A stretch of DNA of 64,000 nucleotides from Nocardia camponoti. Lineage in GTDB: Bacteria > Actinomycetota > Actinomycetes > Mycobacteriales > Mycobacteriaceae. This document shows, piece after piece, positions 33,777 through 42,259 of the stretch (positions are counted from its first letter, which is position 1; each line of letters opens with the position of its first letter). The stretch lies in assembly GCF_014646135.1 (NCBI RefSeq), contig NZ_BMMW01000005.1:147711-211710 (forward strand), written 5' to 3'. Made by a program: the position numbers and the translations under genes. Under the pieces are notes generated by a model. It saw only the letters and a list, made by a program, of their open reading frames with translations. It was not told the DNA's origin and did no database searches.

Positions 33777-33870
33777 CAGCTTCCTTTCGATACACGCTGG
33801 TAGAACCCCAAATCTGCTCGAATTGCTCGGCGAATGACGAGAACATTCTGTACGGCGAAAGCTTCCGCAA

Positions 33871-34059
33871 ATGCACATCTCACAGGCCACCCAGCTCTCC
33901 TACGGCCGGGTTCAGCACGCTCTACGCGAGCTTCAGCACCACGGGCTGGTCCTCGAAGCGTCGGCACGCTGGCATCTTTCCCCACGCGGTCGTGCATCCC
34001 TCAACACCCCAAGCGGCCGAGCAATGCTCGACGTCCCCCGCTCCGCCCTCGCCGCATAA
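33871..34059 (+). CDS. Possible small winged-helix protein
   Basis: A 62-aa frame. Its sequence reads like half of a MarR/PadR-type winged helix: ISQATQLSYGRVQHALRELQHHGLVLE looks like a recognition helix followed by a wing, and WHLSPRGRASL is like the end of the wing. There is no good Shine-Dalgarno and the frame closes upstream at 33837, so a full-length regulator is not encoded here. It could be a small transcription factor or a decayed one. The rest of the 364 bp between 33777 and 34140 shows nothing else that I can support. Confidence 0.35.
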   Translation: MHISQATQLSYGRVQHALRELQHHGLVLEASARWHLSPRGRASLNTPSGRAMLDVPRSALAA

Positions 34060-34140
34060 CCCAACGAAATCCCAACCTGCGCCTGCATTACTCCCTACGA
34101 CCCATCAGCGCCCCGGCGCGTTATCGAAGGAATGCTCTAG

Positions 34141-34323
34141 ATGCGTTTGGTAATCATCGCCGCAACCACGCTCGCCCTGCTTCTTCTCGGTTTAGGTCGC
34201 GCGGAAGCGGTAACTACCGGATTCTGTGAACAGCACGGCGGCCTTTCGCTGGGCATGCAGGACGGCTCGTGGTGGTGCGTTGGCGGACTCGGCGACGGAC
34301 AACAAATCCTCTTCCACGCTTGA
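34141..34323 (+). CDS. Small secreted protein
   Basis: A 60-aa protein with a clear signal peptide: MRLVIIAATTLALLLLGLGRAEA, cleavage probably after AEA. The mature part is only about 37 residues, with two cysteines (GFCEQHGG and WWCVGG) likely to form a disulfide and a Gly/Trp-rich composition. AAGGAA lies about 9 bases before the ATG. Short Cys-pair secreted peptides of this shape occur in mycolata, but I know no function. The next gene starts 8 bp after its stop, so the two may be co-expressed. Confidence 0.6.
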   Translation: MRLVIIAATTLALLLLGLGRAEAVTTGFCEQHGGLSLGMQDGSWWCVGGLGDGQQILFHA

Positions 34324-34331
34324 AAAGGAGA

Positions 34332-34682
34332 ATGGCATTGGAACACAACGAAACTCGCGTTGAAGCGACCGGCTTCGCCCCATCGGTCGCATCAGCCCTC
34401 ACCCGCGCCACCCGAATCGCCGCCGAAAACGGCAGGACGTGGGCGGGCGTCGAGGACTTACTCGTCGCGTTGCTGACGGCTCAGCCGGTGACGCCCCTCG
34501 AAATGCATTGGGAGAAGGAAGAACTCGGCGCTCTGACGTTCGCGGAGTTGGTCGCCCTTGCGAAGTCGATCGTGCCGGGCACGACGGCAGCCGATGGCGC
34601 CCCCGCAGCGTCGGCCACCGTGGCTTTCAGCGCGACCGGCCCGGAATCGGACGCGTTCACCGAGCAGGTGGCGCGGGCCTAA
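34332..34682 (+). CDS. Clp-N-like hypothetical protein
   Basis: A 116-aa cytoplasmic protein. The segment APSVASALTRATRIAAENGR followed by TWAGVEDLLVALLTAQ (about residues 15-51) resembles one repeat of the Clp amino-terminal domain (pattern A..A...G....EHLL.ALL), a peptide-binding fold. There is only one such unit, so it would be a stand-alone half-domain. The C-terminal part is Ala/Thr-rich and probably disordered. AAAAGGAG immediately upstream of ATG 34332 is a strong ribosome site. Its end overlaps the convergent next gene by four bases. Function is unknown; the Clp likeness is moderate. Confidence 0.6.
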   Translation: MALEHNETRVEATGFAPSVASALTRATRIAAENGRTWAGVEDLLVALLTAQPVTPLEMHWEKEELGALTFAELVALAKSIVPGTTAADGAPAASATVAFSATGPESDAFTEQVARA

Positions 34683-34912
34683 AGCACGTAGGACTTCCGG
34701 ACGAACGGTTCCCGCAACCACTCAGTGCGCTCGGGAGTCCACCGATAACCCGCGTCGTCAATCTCAAGGCGACCGTTGCGCCGAAGGGCCCAAACGGTGC
34801 CTGATTCCGGGAAGTACAGGATCGCGTCGCCTGGGACGGCTGCGAGCACACCTGCGGCGATGAACACGATGTCACACGTCGTGCCTGGCCGGAATGCGCT
34901 TAGGAGTCCCAC
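34679..34912 (-). CDS. Small hypothetical protein
   Basis: A 77-aa protein starting with GTG 34912, directly after the stop of the upstream gene (TGA-GTG). It contains DIVFIAAGVLAAVPGDAILYFPESGTVWALRRNGRLEI, read here as strands of a small beta-rich domain and not a membrane segment, then GYRWTPERTEWLREPFV with several Trp/Arg residues. No family recognised. Coupling to the 34913-35143 gene suggests a two-protein unit; small adjacent pairs with an acidic first protein can be toxin-antitoxin-like modules, but I see no specific toxin motif. Confidence 0.5.
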   Translation of the reverse strand: MGLLSAFRPGTTCDIVFIAAGVLAAVPGDAILYFPESGTVWALRRNGRLEIDDAGYRWTPERTEWLREPFVRKSYVL

Positions 34913-35143
34913 TCATATATCCCGTCCCCCAAACGCCTCTTCAATCAATTCATTCACTTCAACCTCAAAATCCTCAATCGCCGACTGCAATAAGCACTCG
35001 ACTTCCAGCACATTCACCCGCGCATACACCTGCTCCGGACTGCATCCAGCGTCAAACATATCGGCGATTTCAAACAAGTCGTGGACGAAGATTTCGTAGC
35101 CGTGCTGCCGCGCCCATTCAAGGGCGTCCTCGATTCGCGCCAT
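34913..35143 (-). CDS. Small acidic hypothetical protein
   Basis: A 76-aa acidic, mainly helical protein (IEDALEWARQHGYEIFVHDL, then VLEVECLLQSAIEDFEVEVNELIEEAF). GGAGGA about 8 bases before ATG 35143 is a strong ribosome site. It is the first gene of a tight two-gene unit with 34679-34912. No recognised domain; the acidic, helical nature is compatible with a binding partner or antitoxin of the second protein, but this is only inference. Confidence 0.55.
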   Translation of the reverse strand: MARIEDALEWARQHGYEIFVHDLFEIADMFDAGCSPEQVYARVNVLEVECLLQSAIEDFEVEVNELIEEAFGGRDI

Positions 35144-35284
35144 GATCGTCCTCCTGCGAGGGCCGTACTGAGCTTCGCGATGCTCACGTCATCAGGCATT
35201 CCACTGGCTCCGCGCACGCAGCAGGTGCGGGCGGCAGCCACGCGAGGTCGGCACACGAGCTGTGCCGACCACCTCCGCACGCAC

Positions 35285-35566
35285 TTAGGCCGACGGCGGC
35301 AGCTGCTTAGATCGCGACTCAACCACCGACAGCAGCACAACCGCCGCGATCACCGCCAGCACGAATCCCCAGAAGTTCAGTTCGGTGATCGAACCAACGC
35401 CGATGAGGCTCGCGATCACGCCAGCGATCAGCGCCGCCGCCATGCCGAGCACGACGGTCATGCCCATGCTGATGTTCTGCTTGCCCGGTTTGAGTAATCG
35501 CGCGAGCACCCCGATCACCGCGCCGATAATCAAGAACCCACAGATCTGCACAATCGCGTTCCACAT
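35285..35566 (-). CDS. GlsB/YeaQ/YmgE-family stress-response membrane protein
   Basis: A 93-aa membrane protein of the transglycosylase-associated (Gls24-associated) family. Three hydrophobic helices are visible: IVQICGFLIIGAVIGVLARLL, MGMTVVLGMAAALIAGVIASL and FWGFVLAVIAAVVLLSVVES. The first helix is followed by the family motif ARLLKPGKQNISM. Members are induced by envelope or oxidative stress; the molecular role is unclear. It lies upstream of the small acidic gene on the same strand, 141 bp apart. Confidence 0.85.
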   Translation of the reverse strand: MWNAIVQICGFLIIGAVIGVLARLLKPGKQNISMGMTVVLGMAAALIAGVIASLIGVGSITELNFWGFVLAVIAAVVLLSVVESRSKQLPPSA

Positions 35567-35759
35567 GGCTCGAACCTCCGCGTCGTCGGGAATGCCGGAT
35601 ATGCCTGATCATGACGCGCATTTACGGTGAGAAACAGGGTCGTGACGCCCATGCGGCCGAAGCGTGTCCGTGTCGAAGCCGGCGTAAACCCGAACCCACG
35701 ACTCCCGTCGGTTCCGGTAGCGTCCCGAACGTCCGCATCACCCGACCGAAAGAGACCTG

Positions 35760-36152
35760 GTGATACTCCGCCGACCTTGGGTTCTCCTGCTCGCGATAGT
35801 GACGTGCGCGGTACTCGCGGTATGCCTATTAGTAATCGCGGACAGCCGATTAGACGAGCGGACGAATGGCCTGAAGGCTGTCAGTTGCGCGAGGCAGATT
35901 CCCGTTCCGACAGATGCATTCGTTTATAGCTGGGCCTCCGCAGCATTGCTCGTAGTGGCGTCCGCGCTAGCAGTCGTTTTTGTCGTCGCGTGTTGCACCG
36001 CACGCTCGATCGCGGTCAAGCTAATCGGCGCTGCCGTCGGAACTGTTTTTGCCTTCGTCTTCCTTGGATACGCCGTGTTAGTTGGGTTCGCGCTAGTAAG
36101 TCCTAGCTCGAACGAGCCCATCTCCCCTCGTTACCATCCCTGCGCCCAATAG
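35760..36152 (+). CDS. Small membrane protein
   Basis: A 130-aa protein. The N-terminal helix VLLLAIVTCAVLAVCLLVIA is followed by a short loop with one cysteine, then two more helices (WASAALLVVASALAVVFVVAC and LIGAAVGTVFAFVFLGYAVLVGFAL). There is no signal peptidase site and no motif. GTG 35760 was taken as start. It is convergent with the Ser/Thr kinase gene, 8 bp apart. Not recognised; about 190 bp of gene-free sequence precede it. Confidence 0.5.
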   Translation: MILRRPWVLLLAIVTCAVLAVCLLVIADSRLDERTNGLKAVSCARQIPVPTDAFVYSWASAALLVVASALAVVFVVACCTARSIAVKLIGAAVGTVFAFVFLGYAVLVGFALVSPSSNEPISPRYHPCAQ

Positions 36153-36160
36153 CGGCAGCC

Positions 36161-37576
36161 CTACCGCATCCCCCGAATCTGGGATGCCAGTTCGATCACC
36201 CGACGGTCCTGTTCCCCAAAGCGCACCGCCATCTGTCGGTACAGTTTCCGCAATCGGTCTCGGGCGCCAACCACGTCGCCGGTTTCCGCGTCGCACGTCG
36301 CCAGCTGACGCTGGTAGCTCATCACCTGGTCGTCGTACGGGCCGCGTTCGGGGGTTACGTCCGCGATCAGTGTGCGGAGTAGTGGGGCCGCGGACGCGTA
36401 TTCGCCGCCGTCGAAACGCAACGTCGCCAATGCCGTGCGCGCCTCAACCGTGTCGGCGTCGCGGGAGCCGAGGCTCGAAATCGCTTCGTCCACAAGGGTT
36501 TCCAATGCGGCACCATTGGGGTTAACCAGCGTCTCGGCGATGCGCGCGCGTAGGTCGCCCGCAGTGTCGCCCCACTCGTCAGACCCGGCGCCGCTCGCCC
36601 GCTCCGCGGCGCCATCCGCACCCACACCGGTCGCCCCACAACCCACAACGTCCAAGTCAGCCCCAGCGCCCACACCACTATCCCCCGCACCAAACCCACC
36701 CCCAACAGCCCGCGCATACATCCCCACCGGCCCGTCCCCATCATCAACCAATGCCCCCACCCCACCCGCGAACGGCAGCAACCCCGCGAAAACCACCGAC
36801 GCATCCGCGGGCCGCCGCCCAACCGCCTTCTCCACCATCCGCATAATCAACGCCGACATCGCGGCGGGCACCCCCGCGCACACCTCCCCAATGTCGGGCA
36901 CCGGCTGGTGCAGCTGGTTTTGCCACACCACATACGAAGTGGCCCCGGTCATCACCTGCTTCCCCGTGAGCAGCTCATGCAAAACCAACCCAAGCGCGTA
37001 CAAATCCGTTTGTGCCCCAACGGGTTTCGCCTCAACCTGTTCCGGTGCCATAAACGCTGGCGTGCCAAGCGTGTGCCCAGTCTGGGTATACCGACTCATA
37101 TCGCCCGCAACCGCGAGCCCAAAGTCGAGTACCTTCACCGTCCCGTCCGCGCACAGCATCAGGTTCGCGGGTTTGAGATCTCGGTGATAGATGCGATGTC
37201 GGTGCGTGGCGGATAACACGGCCGCGATCTGCGCGCCAAGCGCCGCGACCACCTCAACAGGCAACGGCCCATGTTGGGAGAGCAGATCAGCGAAAGTACG
37301 TCCCTCGATGAATTCCATGACGAGATAAGGACGTTCGTTGCCAGCGCCCGCGTCGTAGATCGCGGGCATCCCCGGATGACGCAACCGCGCCATCACCTCA
37401 GCTTCCTGAAGAAATCGCGCTGCCCAGTCGGACTCGCTATCAAGCCCTGGTTGGGTGAATTTAATCGCGATCCGCCGTTTGAGGTGCTGGTCGAATCCCT
37501 CGTAGACTTGCCCCATCCCGCCAGCACCCAGCTCCGCGACCAGCGTGTACCGCCCACCCACTATCTCCGCTGGCAC
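36161..37576 (-). CDS. Serine/threonine protein kinase with TPR-like C terminus (paralogue of 27796-29097)
   Basis: A 471-aa cytoplasmic Hanks kinase divergent from pglW. The Gly loop is LGAGGMGQVYEG, the ATP lysine is in IAIKFT, the catalytic loop is YHRDLKPANLML, followed by VLDFGLA and GTPAFMAPEQ; all are intact. After the kinase domain there is a Gly/Ala-rich linker (about residues 290-365), then a TPR-like region ending KLYRQMAVRFGEQDRRVIEL. The kinase at 27796-29097 ends with a nearly parallel RLHQQMSVRFGTQDKRVIDL. I chose GTG 37576 because GGAGG lies 8 bases before it and the N terminus then matches the paralogue; longer frames start at ATG 37612 or 37702. It may regulate the BREX operon. 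Confidence 0.85.
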   Translation of the reverse strand: MPAEIVGGRYTLVAELGAGGMGQVYEGFDQHLKRRIAIKFTQPGLDSESDWAARFLQEAEVMARLRHPGMPAIYDAGAGNERPYLVMEFIEGRTFADLLSQHGPLPVEVVAALGAQIAAVLSATHRHRIYHRDLKPANLMLCADGTVKVLDFGLAVAGDMSRYTQTGHTLGTPAFMAPEQVEAKPVGAQTDLYALGLVLHELLTGKQVMTGATSYVVWQNQLHQPVPDIGEVCAGVPAAMSALIMRMVEKAVGRRPADASVVFAGLLPFAGGVGALVDDGDGPVGMYARAVGGGFGAGDSGVGAGADLDVVGCGATGVGADGAAERASGAGSDEWGDTAGDLRARIAETLVNPNGAALETLVDEAISSLGSRDADTVEARTALATLRFDGGEYASAAPLLRTLIADVTPERGPYDDQVMSYQRQLATCDAETGDVVGARDRLRKLYRQMAVRFGEQDRRVIELASQIRGMR

Positions 37577-37612
37577 CGCAGCAACCTCCGTGAATCCGAC
37601 TCCGGCCCTCAT

Positions 37613-37660
37613 GATCCCACGAAGGATCCCACGAAGGATCCCACGAAGGGCCCACGAAGG
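37613..37660. repeat. 12-bp tandem repeat in the kinase 5' leader
   Basis: Three perfect copies of GATCCCACGAAG (37613-37648) and a fourth changed copy (37649-37660). If the kinase starts at 37576 the array is in its leader; if translation began at 37702 the array would encode LRGI repeats without changing frame. Confidence 0.85.
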
Positions 37661-37686
37661 AGCACCAACAAAAGCACTCCCTCGGA

Positions 37687-37715
37687 TTGACAATGATTTC
37701 ATCCACGGTTACGGT
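37687..37715 (+). promoter_or_regulatory. Predicted promoter of the BREX-2 operon
   Basis: TTGACA (37687-37692), 17-base spacer, TACGGT (37710-37715): a consensus -35 with an actinobacterial TAnnnT -10. The start of transcription would be near 37722, about 80 bases before pglW. No strong Shine-Dalgarno precedes pglW. Confidence 0.65.
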
Positions 37716-37801
37716 TTTCGCCACCACGCCGCGTAGCAAGCGGTCGGCAAGTAGGCTTCTTTCCATCTGGGGACGACGACAAGAACAGGATTCGCGCGCG
37801 C

Positions 37802-40800
37802 ATGGACGATTCTCGGTGGGAAACCGTCACCGAGTCGAGTTACGAGCATGAGCGCCGGGGGCTAGAAGCGATCCGGGCGCAGTTGCCGAATGTCGACCCG
37901 TGGTTCGCCTGGTCCAACTTCACCTTCACGGCAGCTACCGGCCATATCCGCGAAGTCGACCTCCTCGTCATCGCACCTAACGGCGTGTACATGATCGAGC
38001 TCAAAGACTGGGTTGGCCGCGCGCACGCCGAGGGCACCGACTGGGTGCAAACCACCCCCCAAGGCCGCCGCGTCCACCGCAACCCCCTGCACCTGGTGAA
38101 CCAGAAGAGCAAGGAATTCGCGAGCCTCATCGCCGCCAATGGGGTGCGCCAGTTTGTGAGTTCGGCCGTGTGCCTGACCAACCCGGGCCTCAAATTCGAC
38201 CTGCCCGCAGGCGACCGCGCCAACACTCACACCGTCAAAGAGCTGGTCGCGCGCCTGCACGCTCCCCCAACCGACATCCGCCGCCACATCGACGCCCGCC
38301 TTGCGAAAAAGCTCAAAAAGGCCATCGAAGAGGTTGGCGTCCGCCGCAGCGACGCCGACTTCGTGGTTGGCCCTTACGAATTGGAACGCAAACCCTTCGA
38401 CGGCGGCCCCACTTGGCAGGACTACCGCGCCGTCCACAACGAGCTGCGCGAACCCGTCCGCGTGCGCGTGTATCTGCGTGAACGCGGTGCCGACGAGGCC
38501 GCCCGCCGTTCCGTCGACGACGCCGCCCGCCGCGAAGCGTCGGTCCTGCGCCGTTTCCGCCACCCCGGTGTTGTGCAGCTTGAGCATTTCGACTCGGCTG
38601 CCCACTCCGCGGGCCCGGCGCTAATTTTCCGCTACCACCCGAAAACCCTGCACCTCGACGACTACCTGCGCACCCACGCGGCCTCGCTCGACATCGCCGA
38701 TCGCATCAACCTGGTGCGCCAACTGGCCGAAACCCTGCGCTCAGCGCATTCGGCACGCTTGTACCACCGCGCGCTCGCCCCGCGCTCGGTCCATGTGATT
38801 CCCCAGCAGGGCACGACCGAAACCGAGCAGTGGCGCACGCCACGTTTGCAGATTTCGGATTGGCAAGTGGCAACCCAACGTTCCGGCCAAACCCCGGGTG
38901 CGATGACCCGCCACGCCCCCACTTTGCTTTCCGCCCAACATCTTTCGACCGGCACCGACGCCTATCTCGCGCCTGAAGTTGGCGCGTCGTCGCCCGACCC
39001 GGTCGCGATGGATGTGTTCGGCCTCGGCATGCTCACCTATTTCCTGGTCACCGGCAAAGCGCCCGCGCACAGCAAAGCGGAGTTGTTGGCGCGCTTCGAA
39101 AGTGGAGAGGCGCTGCGCCCGAGCGCGATGGTCGACGCGCTCGCTGACGAGATCGACTTCCTTGTTGAGATCGCCACCGAGTACCGCCCGGCCGACCGCC
39201 TTGGTTCGATCGCCGAGTTCCTCGATGTGCTCGATCAGATCGAGGACGCGCTCGCCCCCGACGAGCCCGAGGAAGACGAAACCGCCGACCCTCTCGAAGC
39301 CGACCGTGGCGACACCATCGGCGGCCGTTGGCTGGTCCGCCGCCGCTTGGGCACTGGTTCCACGAGTCGCGCTCTGCTTGTCGAAGACCTCACCACCGCC
39401 AAGCTCGCTGTTCTCAAGGTGGCGTTGTCGGCCGAACGTGACGACGTCCTCACCCGCGAAGCGGCTGTGCTGCGCAACCTGCGCCGCCATTCGGGCATCA
39501 TCGGCCTGGTCGATCCCGGCGAGGTCACGCTGGGCAGCCGCAAAGCCCTTGTCCTTGAGTACGTGGGCGACGAGCAGCCGACTGCCGACGGCAAAGAGGT
39601 CGCGAAGAAGCGCACCGAAACCGTGGCGCGCGAACTCCGCGACAACGGCCGTCTGCAAGTGGGTCGCCTGGAAAACTACGGCGACTACCTGTTTGGCGCG
39701 CTCGATTTCCTTGAGGGCGAAGGCGTCTGGCACCGCGACCTCAAACCCGACAACATCGCGATTCGCGTGCGGCCCAACCGAACTCGCGAATTGGTCCTCA
39801 TCGACTTCTCGCTTGCCGGGTATCCGGTGCAAAACACCGAGGCAGGCACCGACGGTTACCTCGACCCGTTCATCGGTGTGCTCACGCGCGGCGTGTACGA
39901 CGCGCACGCCGAGCGGTACGCGCTCGCGGTCACGTTGCATGAGATGGCGTCCGGCGAGCTGCCGCGCTGGGGCGACGGCAGCGTGCTGCCCCGCCAGCTC
40001 GATGCGAAAGACCACCCGTACCCGCAGGTCGCTGCCGACGCGTTCGATCCGTCGATCCGCGACGCGCTCGTCGCGTTCTTCCGCAAGGCCCTGCATCGTG
40101 AAGTGGCGCAACGCTTTCCGGATTTGAAGCCGATGCGCGACGCGTGGCGCAAGATCTTCCTCGACGCCGAACGCACGGTCCCGTCGCGTCCGTCGACGCA
40201 CCCGGCGGCACCCGCGCCGACCGAGGACAGCTCCCCCGACGAGCAGCGTCAACAGTTCGCGGACGCGGCGACGCTGGAAACCCACCTCGCCCAGGCCGGT
40301 CTCACCGAGCAGGCCGAGCAGTTCCTCTATGGCCTCGACGTCACCACCGTCGGCCAGCTGCTTGCCTACGGTCGTCAAAACCTCATCAACGCCCCCGGTC
40401 TCGGGGTGCGGGTGCGTCGCGAGATTCAGGATCGGCTCAAGTCGTGGGGCGCGCGCCTCGGGCAGGCCGAGCCGGAGTCGAAGCCGCTCGACCCGGCCAG
40501 CCGCAAGATCGCCAAGGTCGAAAACAAGGCGGCCGAAGACGACGCCGCGCTGCGCGCGCTGAGCCTCGACACTCTCGCCGCCCGGTTCGTGCCCGAGCCC
40601 AACAACAATCGGACGAACGCGTCCAAGGTCGACGCGCTCATTCGCTTTTTGCGCATTCCCGGCGCGGGCGACGTGGCAGGGCTCGACCCGTGGCCGACGC
40701 AAAAAGCTGTCGCCGAAAGCATGAACCTCACCAGCGGACGGGTTGGCCAGTTGATCGGTCAGCAGCGCGCGCTGTGGGCGAAGGACCCGGCCGTGACGAT

Positions 40801-42259
40801 CTTGCGCGACCAGGTTGTCGACCTCCTCGCGAGCTTCGGCCGCGTCGCCGCGGCGACCGAATTGGCGGATGCCCTTCTCGCCCAACGTGGTTCGCAGTTA
40901 CGTGACCGCGCGCAGCGGCGTGCGCTCGCGTTAGCGGCGGTGCGGGTGGTTGTCGAGACCGAGCGTTTCGAGCCCGACGAAGCGCGCCTGTGCACCACCC
41001 AAAAGCGCGACGCCGGAACGCATCCTGCGGTCGCTGTCGCGTTGGAAGCGGGCGAAGACGAGCCCGACGCTCCCGGCGGTCCCGCCCTCGCCCAGTACGC
41101 GATCCACCTTGGCGAAACCGCCGACGCGCTGGCGAAGCAGGAAACCCTGCCGACCGCGGCGACGGTGCTCGACCGTCTCGGCGCGGTCACCCCACCCGCT
41201 GGCGCGTTCAGTTTGGATGAGCATCGCCTGGTGCAGGTGGCGGTGAGCACGTCGCGCAACGCGGCGGCGACCCCTCGCTTGGAGATTTACCCGCGCGACC
41301 TGCCGCTGGTCCGCGCGGTGCGCCTCACCCAGGCTGGTTTGGTGACGCTCAACCCCGACACCGAATACGAAGAGCAGCCGGGCCTGCGCGCCCAGACCGT
41401 GTTCGACCGGGTGCTCGCGCGGTTCCCTGAGCTCACGATCGCGGGCAGTACCGTCGACAAGCCGACCCCGGCGTTGACGCACGCGCTGCGCGAAGCCGGG
41501 TTCGACGTGGAAGTCAAGACGCATCCTCGGTTCAAGGAGCGGTACCTGCCGGTGCGGTCGGTGTCGTCGTCGAGTCTCACCGCGTTCCCGTCGCGTCGCC
41601 AGACCAACGTGAATGCCCTTGGCGCGACCCGGTATTCGGACGATCCCGGTTTGTCGAAGGCCGCGCGCGCGGAGGAACTGCTGACCGGTGCGGCGATCCG
41701 GGACGGTTTCCGCGTGCTCACCACTCCCATTGCCCGCGAAGGCATTTCGCGTAGTGGTGGGTCGAAGCCGAAGGCGAATGTGGTTGCCGAGTTGCGTGAT
41801 CGGTTCAACGCGCGCCCAATTTCGGCGACGTCGCTGTTTTTGGAGGAGATGCGCGCGCTTGTCGTCGAAGGCGAGAAGCCGACGTGGGAGACGCTGCTGC
41901 GCGCCGATGTCGCACCACCGGGTTCGCGCGGGGCACTGAAGTTTTCGGAGTTCTCGCGCACCGCGTGGGGTCGAGTGAAGGCGGAATTGTCGGCGAACCT
42001 CAGCGGCGACGGCCCGTTGTTGATGATGGACACCCACGTGTTCGCCCGTTACGACGCGATGCACCTGCTGGCCGAGTTGGCCGAGGAAGCGCGACGTGGC
42101 AAGGGCGGGCTGTGGTTGCTGTGTCCGCAGTCTGACCCGGCGCGACCCCCGCATTTGGGCACGACCGCTGTGCCGTACCAGTCAGCTTTGAACGAATGGA
42201 TCGAGGTTCCCGCCTCGTGGATTAGCAACGAACACCGAGCCGCAGGAGTTTCCGCATGA
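37802..42259 (+). CDS. pglW: BREX-2 serine/threonine kinase PglW
   Basis: First gene of a type 2 BREX (Pgl) phage-defence operon. The protein is 1485 aa. Residues about 10-130 are a NERD nuclease-related domain (REVDLLVIAPNGVYMIELKDW). Residues about 205-480 are a kinase fold with degenerate active site: HRALAP instead of HRDxKP (about 321), and SDW where DFG should be (about 350). A second kinase domain at about 505-790 has GTGSTSR, VLKVAL, WHRDLKPDN (about 643) and LIDFSLAG, so its key residues are present. C-terminal are a helix-hairpin-helix (LLAYGRQNLINAPGLGVRVR, about 850) and an HTH-like segment (NLTSGRVGQLIGQQ). PglW phosphorylates proteins in the Pgl system. It overlaps pglX by ATGA. 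Confidence 0.95.
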   Translation: MDDSRWETVTESSYEHERRGLEAIRAQLPNVDPWFAWSNFTFTAATGHIREVDLLVIAPNGVYMIELKDWVGRAHAEGTDWVQTTPQGRRVHRNPLHLVNQKSKEFASLIAANGVRQFVSSAVCLTNPGLKFDLPAGDRANTHTVKELVARLHAPPTDIRRHIDARLAKKLKKAIEEVGVRRSDADFVVGPYELERKPFDGGPTWQDYRAVHNELREPVRVRVYLRERGADEAARRSVDDAARREASVLRRFRHPGVVQLEHFDSAAHSAGPALIFRYHPKTLHLDDYLRTHAASLDIADRINLVRQLAETLRSAHSARLYHRALAPRSVHVIPQQGTTETEQWRTPRLQISDWQVATQRSGQTPGAMTRHAPTLLSAQHLSTGTDAYLAPEVGASSPDPVAMDVFGLGMLTYFLVTGKAPAHSKAELLARFESGEALRPSAMVDALADEIDFLVEIATEYRPADRLGSIAEFLDVLDQIEDALAPDEPEEDETADPLEADRGDTIGGRWLVRRRLGTGSTSRALLVEDLTTAKLAVLKVALSAERDDVLTREAAVLRNLRRHSGIIGLVDPGEVTLGSRKALVLEYVGDEQPTADGKEVAKKRTETVARELRDNGRLQVGRLENYGDYLFGALDFLEGEGVWHRDLKPDNIAIRVRPNRTRELVLIDFSLAGYPVQNTEAGTDGYLDPFIGVLTRGVYDAHAERYALAVTLHEMASGELPRWGDGSVLPRQLDAKDHPYPQVAADAFDPSIRDALVAFFRKALHREVAQRFPDLKPMRDAWRKIFLDAERTVPSRPSTHPAAPAPTEDSSPDEQRQQFADAATLETHLAQAGLTEQAEQFLYGLDVTTVGQLLAYGRQNLINAPGLGVRVRREIQDRLKSWGARLGQAEPESKPLDPASRKIAKVENKAAEDDAALRALSLDTLAARFVPEPNNNRTNASKVDALIRFLRIPGAGDVAGLDPWPTQKAVAESMNLTSGRVGQLIGQQRALWAKDPAVTILRDQVVDLLASFGRVAAATELADALLAQRGSQLRDRAQRRALALAAVRVVVETERFEPDEARLCTTQKRDAGTHPAVAVALEAGEDEPDAPGGPALAQYAIHLGETADALAKQETLPTAATVLDRLGAVTPPAGAFSLDEHRLVQVAVSTSRNAAATPRLEIYPRDLPLVRAVRLTQAGLVTLNPDTEYEEQPGLRAQTVFDRVLARFPELTIAGSTVDKPTPALTHALREAGFDVEVKTHPRFKERYLPVRSVSSSSLTAFPSRRQTNVNALGATRYSDDPGLSKAARAEELLTGAAIRDGFRVLTTPIAREGISRSGGSKPKANVVAELRDRFNARPISATSLFLEEMRALVVEGEKPTWETLLRADVAPPGSRGALKFSEFSRTAWGRVKAELSANLSGDGPLLMMDTHVFARYDAMHLLAELAEEARRGKGGLWLLCPQSDPARPPHLGTTAVPYQSALNEWIEVPASWISNEHRAAGVSA

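Noticed and set aside
37577..37702. N-terminal extension of the Ser/Thr kinase including the 12-bp repeats as coding sequence
   Set aside because: A GGAGG site 8 bases before GTG 37576 and agreement with the paralogue's N terminus favour the shorter protein; the extension is repetitive and not kinase-like.
38741..40885. A 714-codon minus-strand open frame inside pglW
   Set aside because: Lies opposite the kinase domains of PglW, which have clear motifs; product is Arg/Val/Gly-rich shadow sequence.
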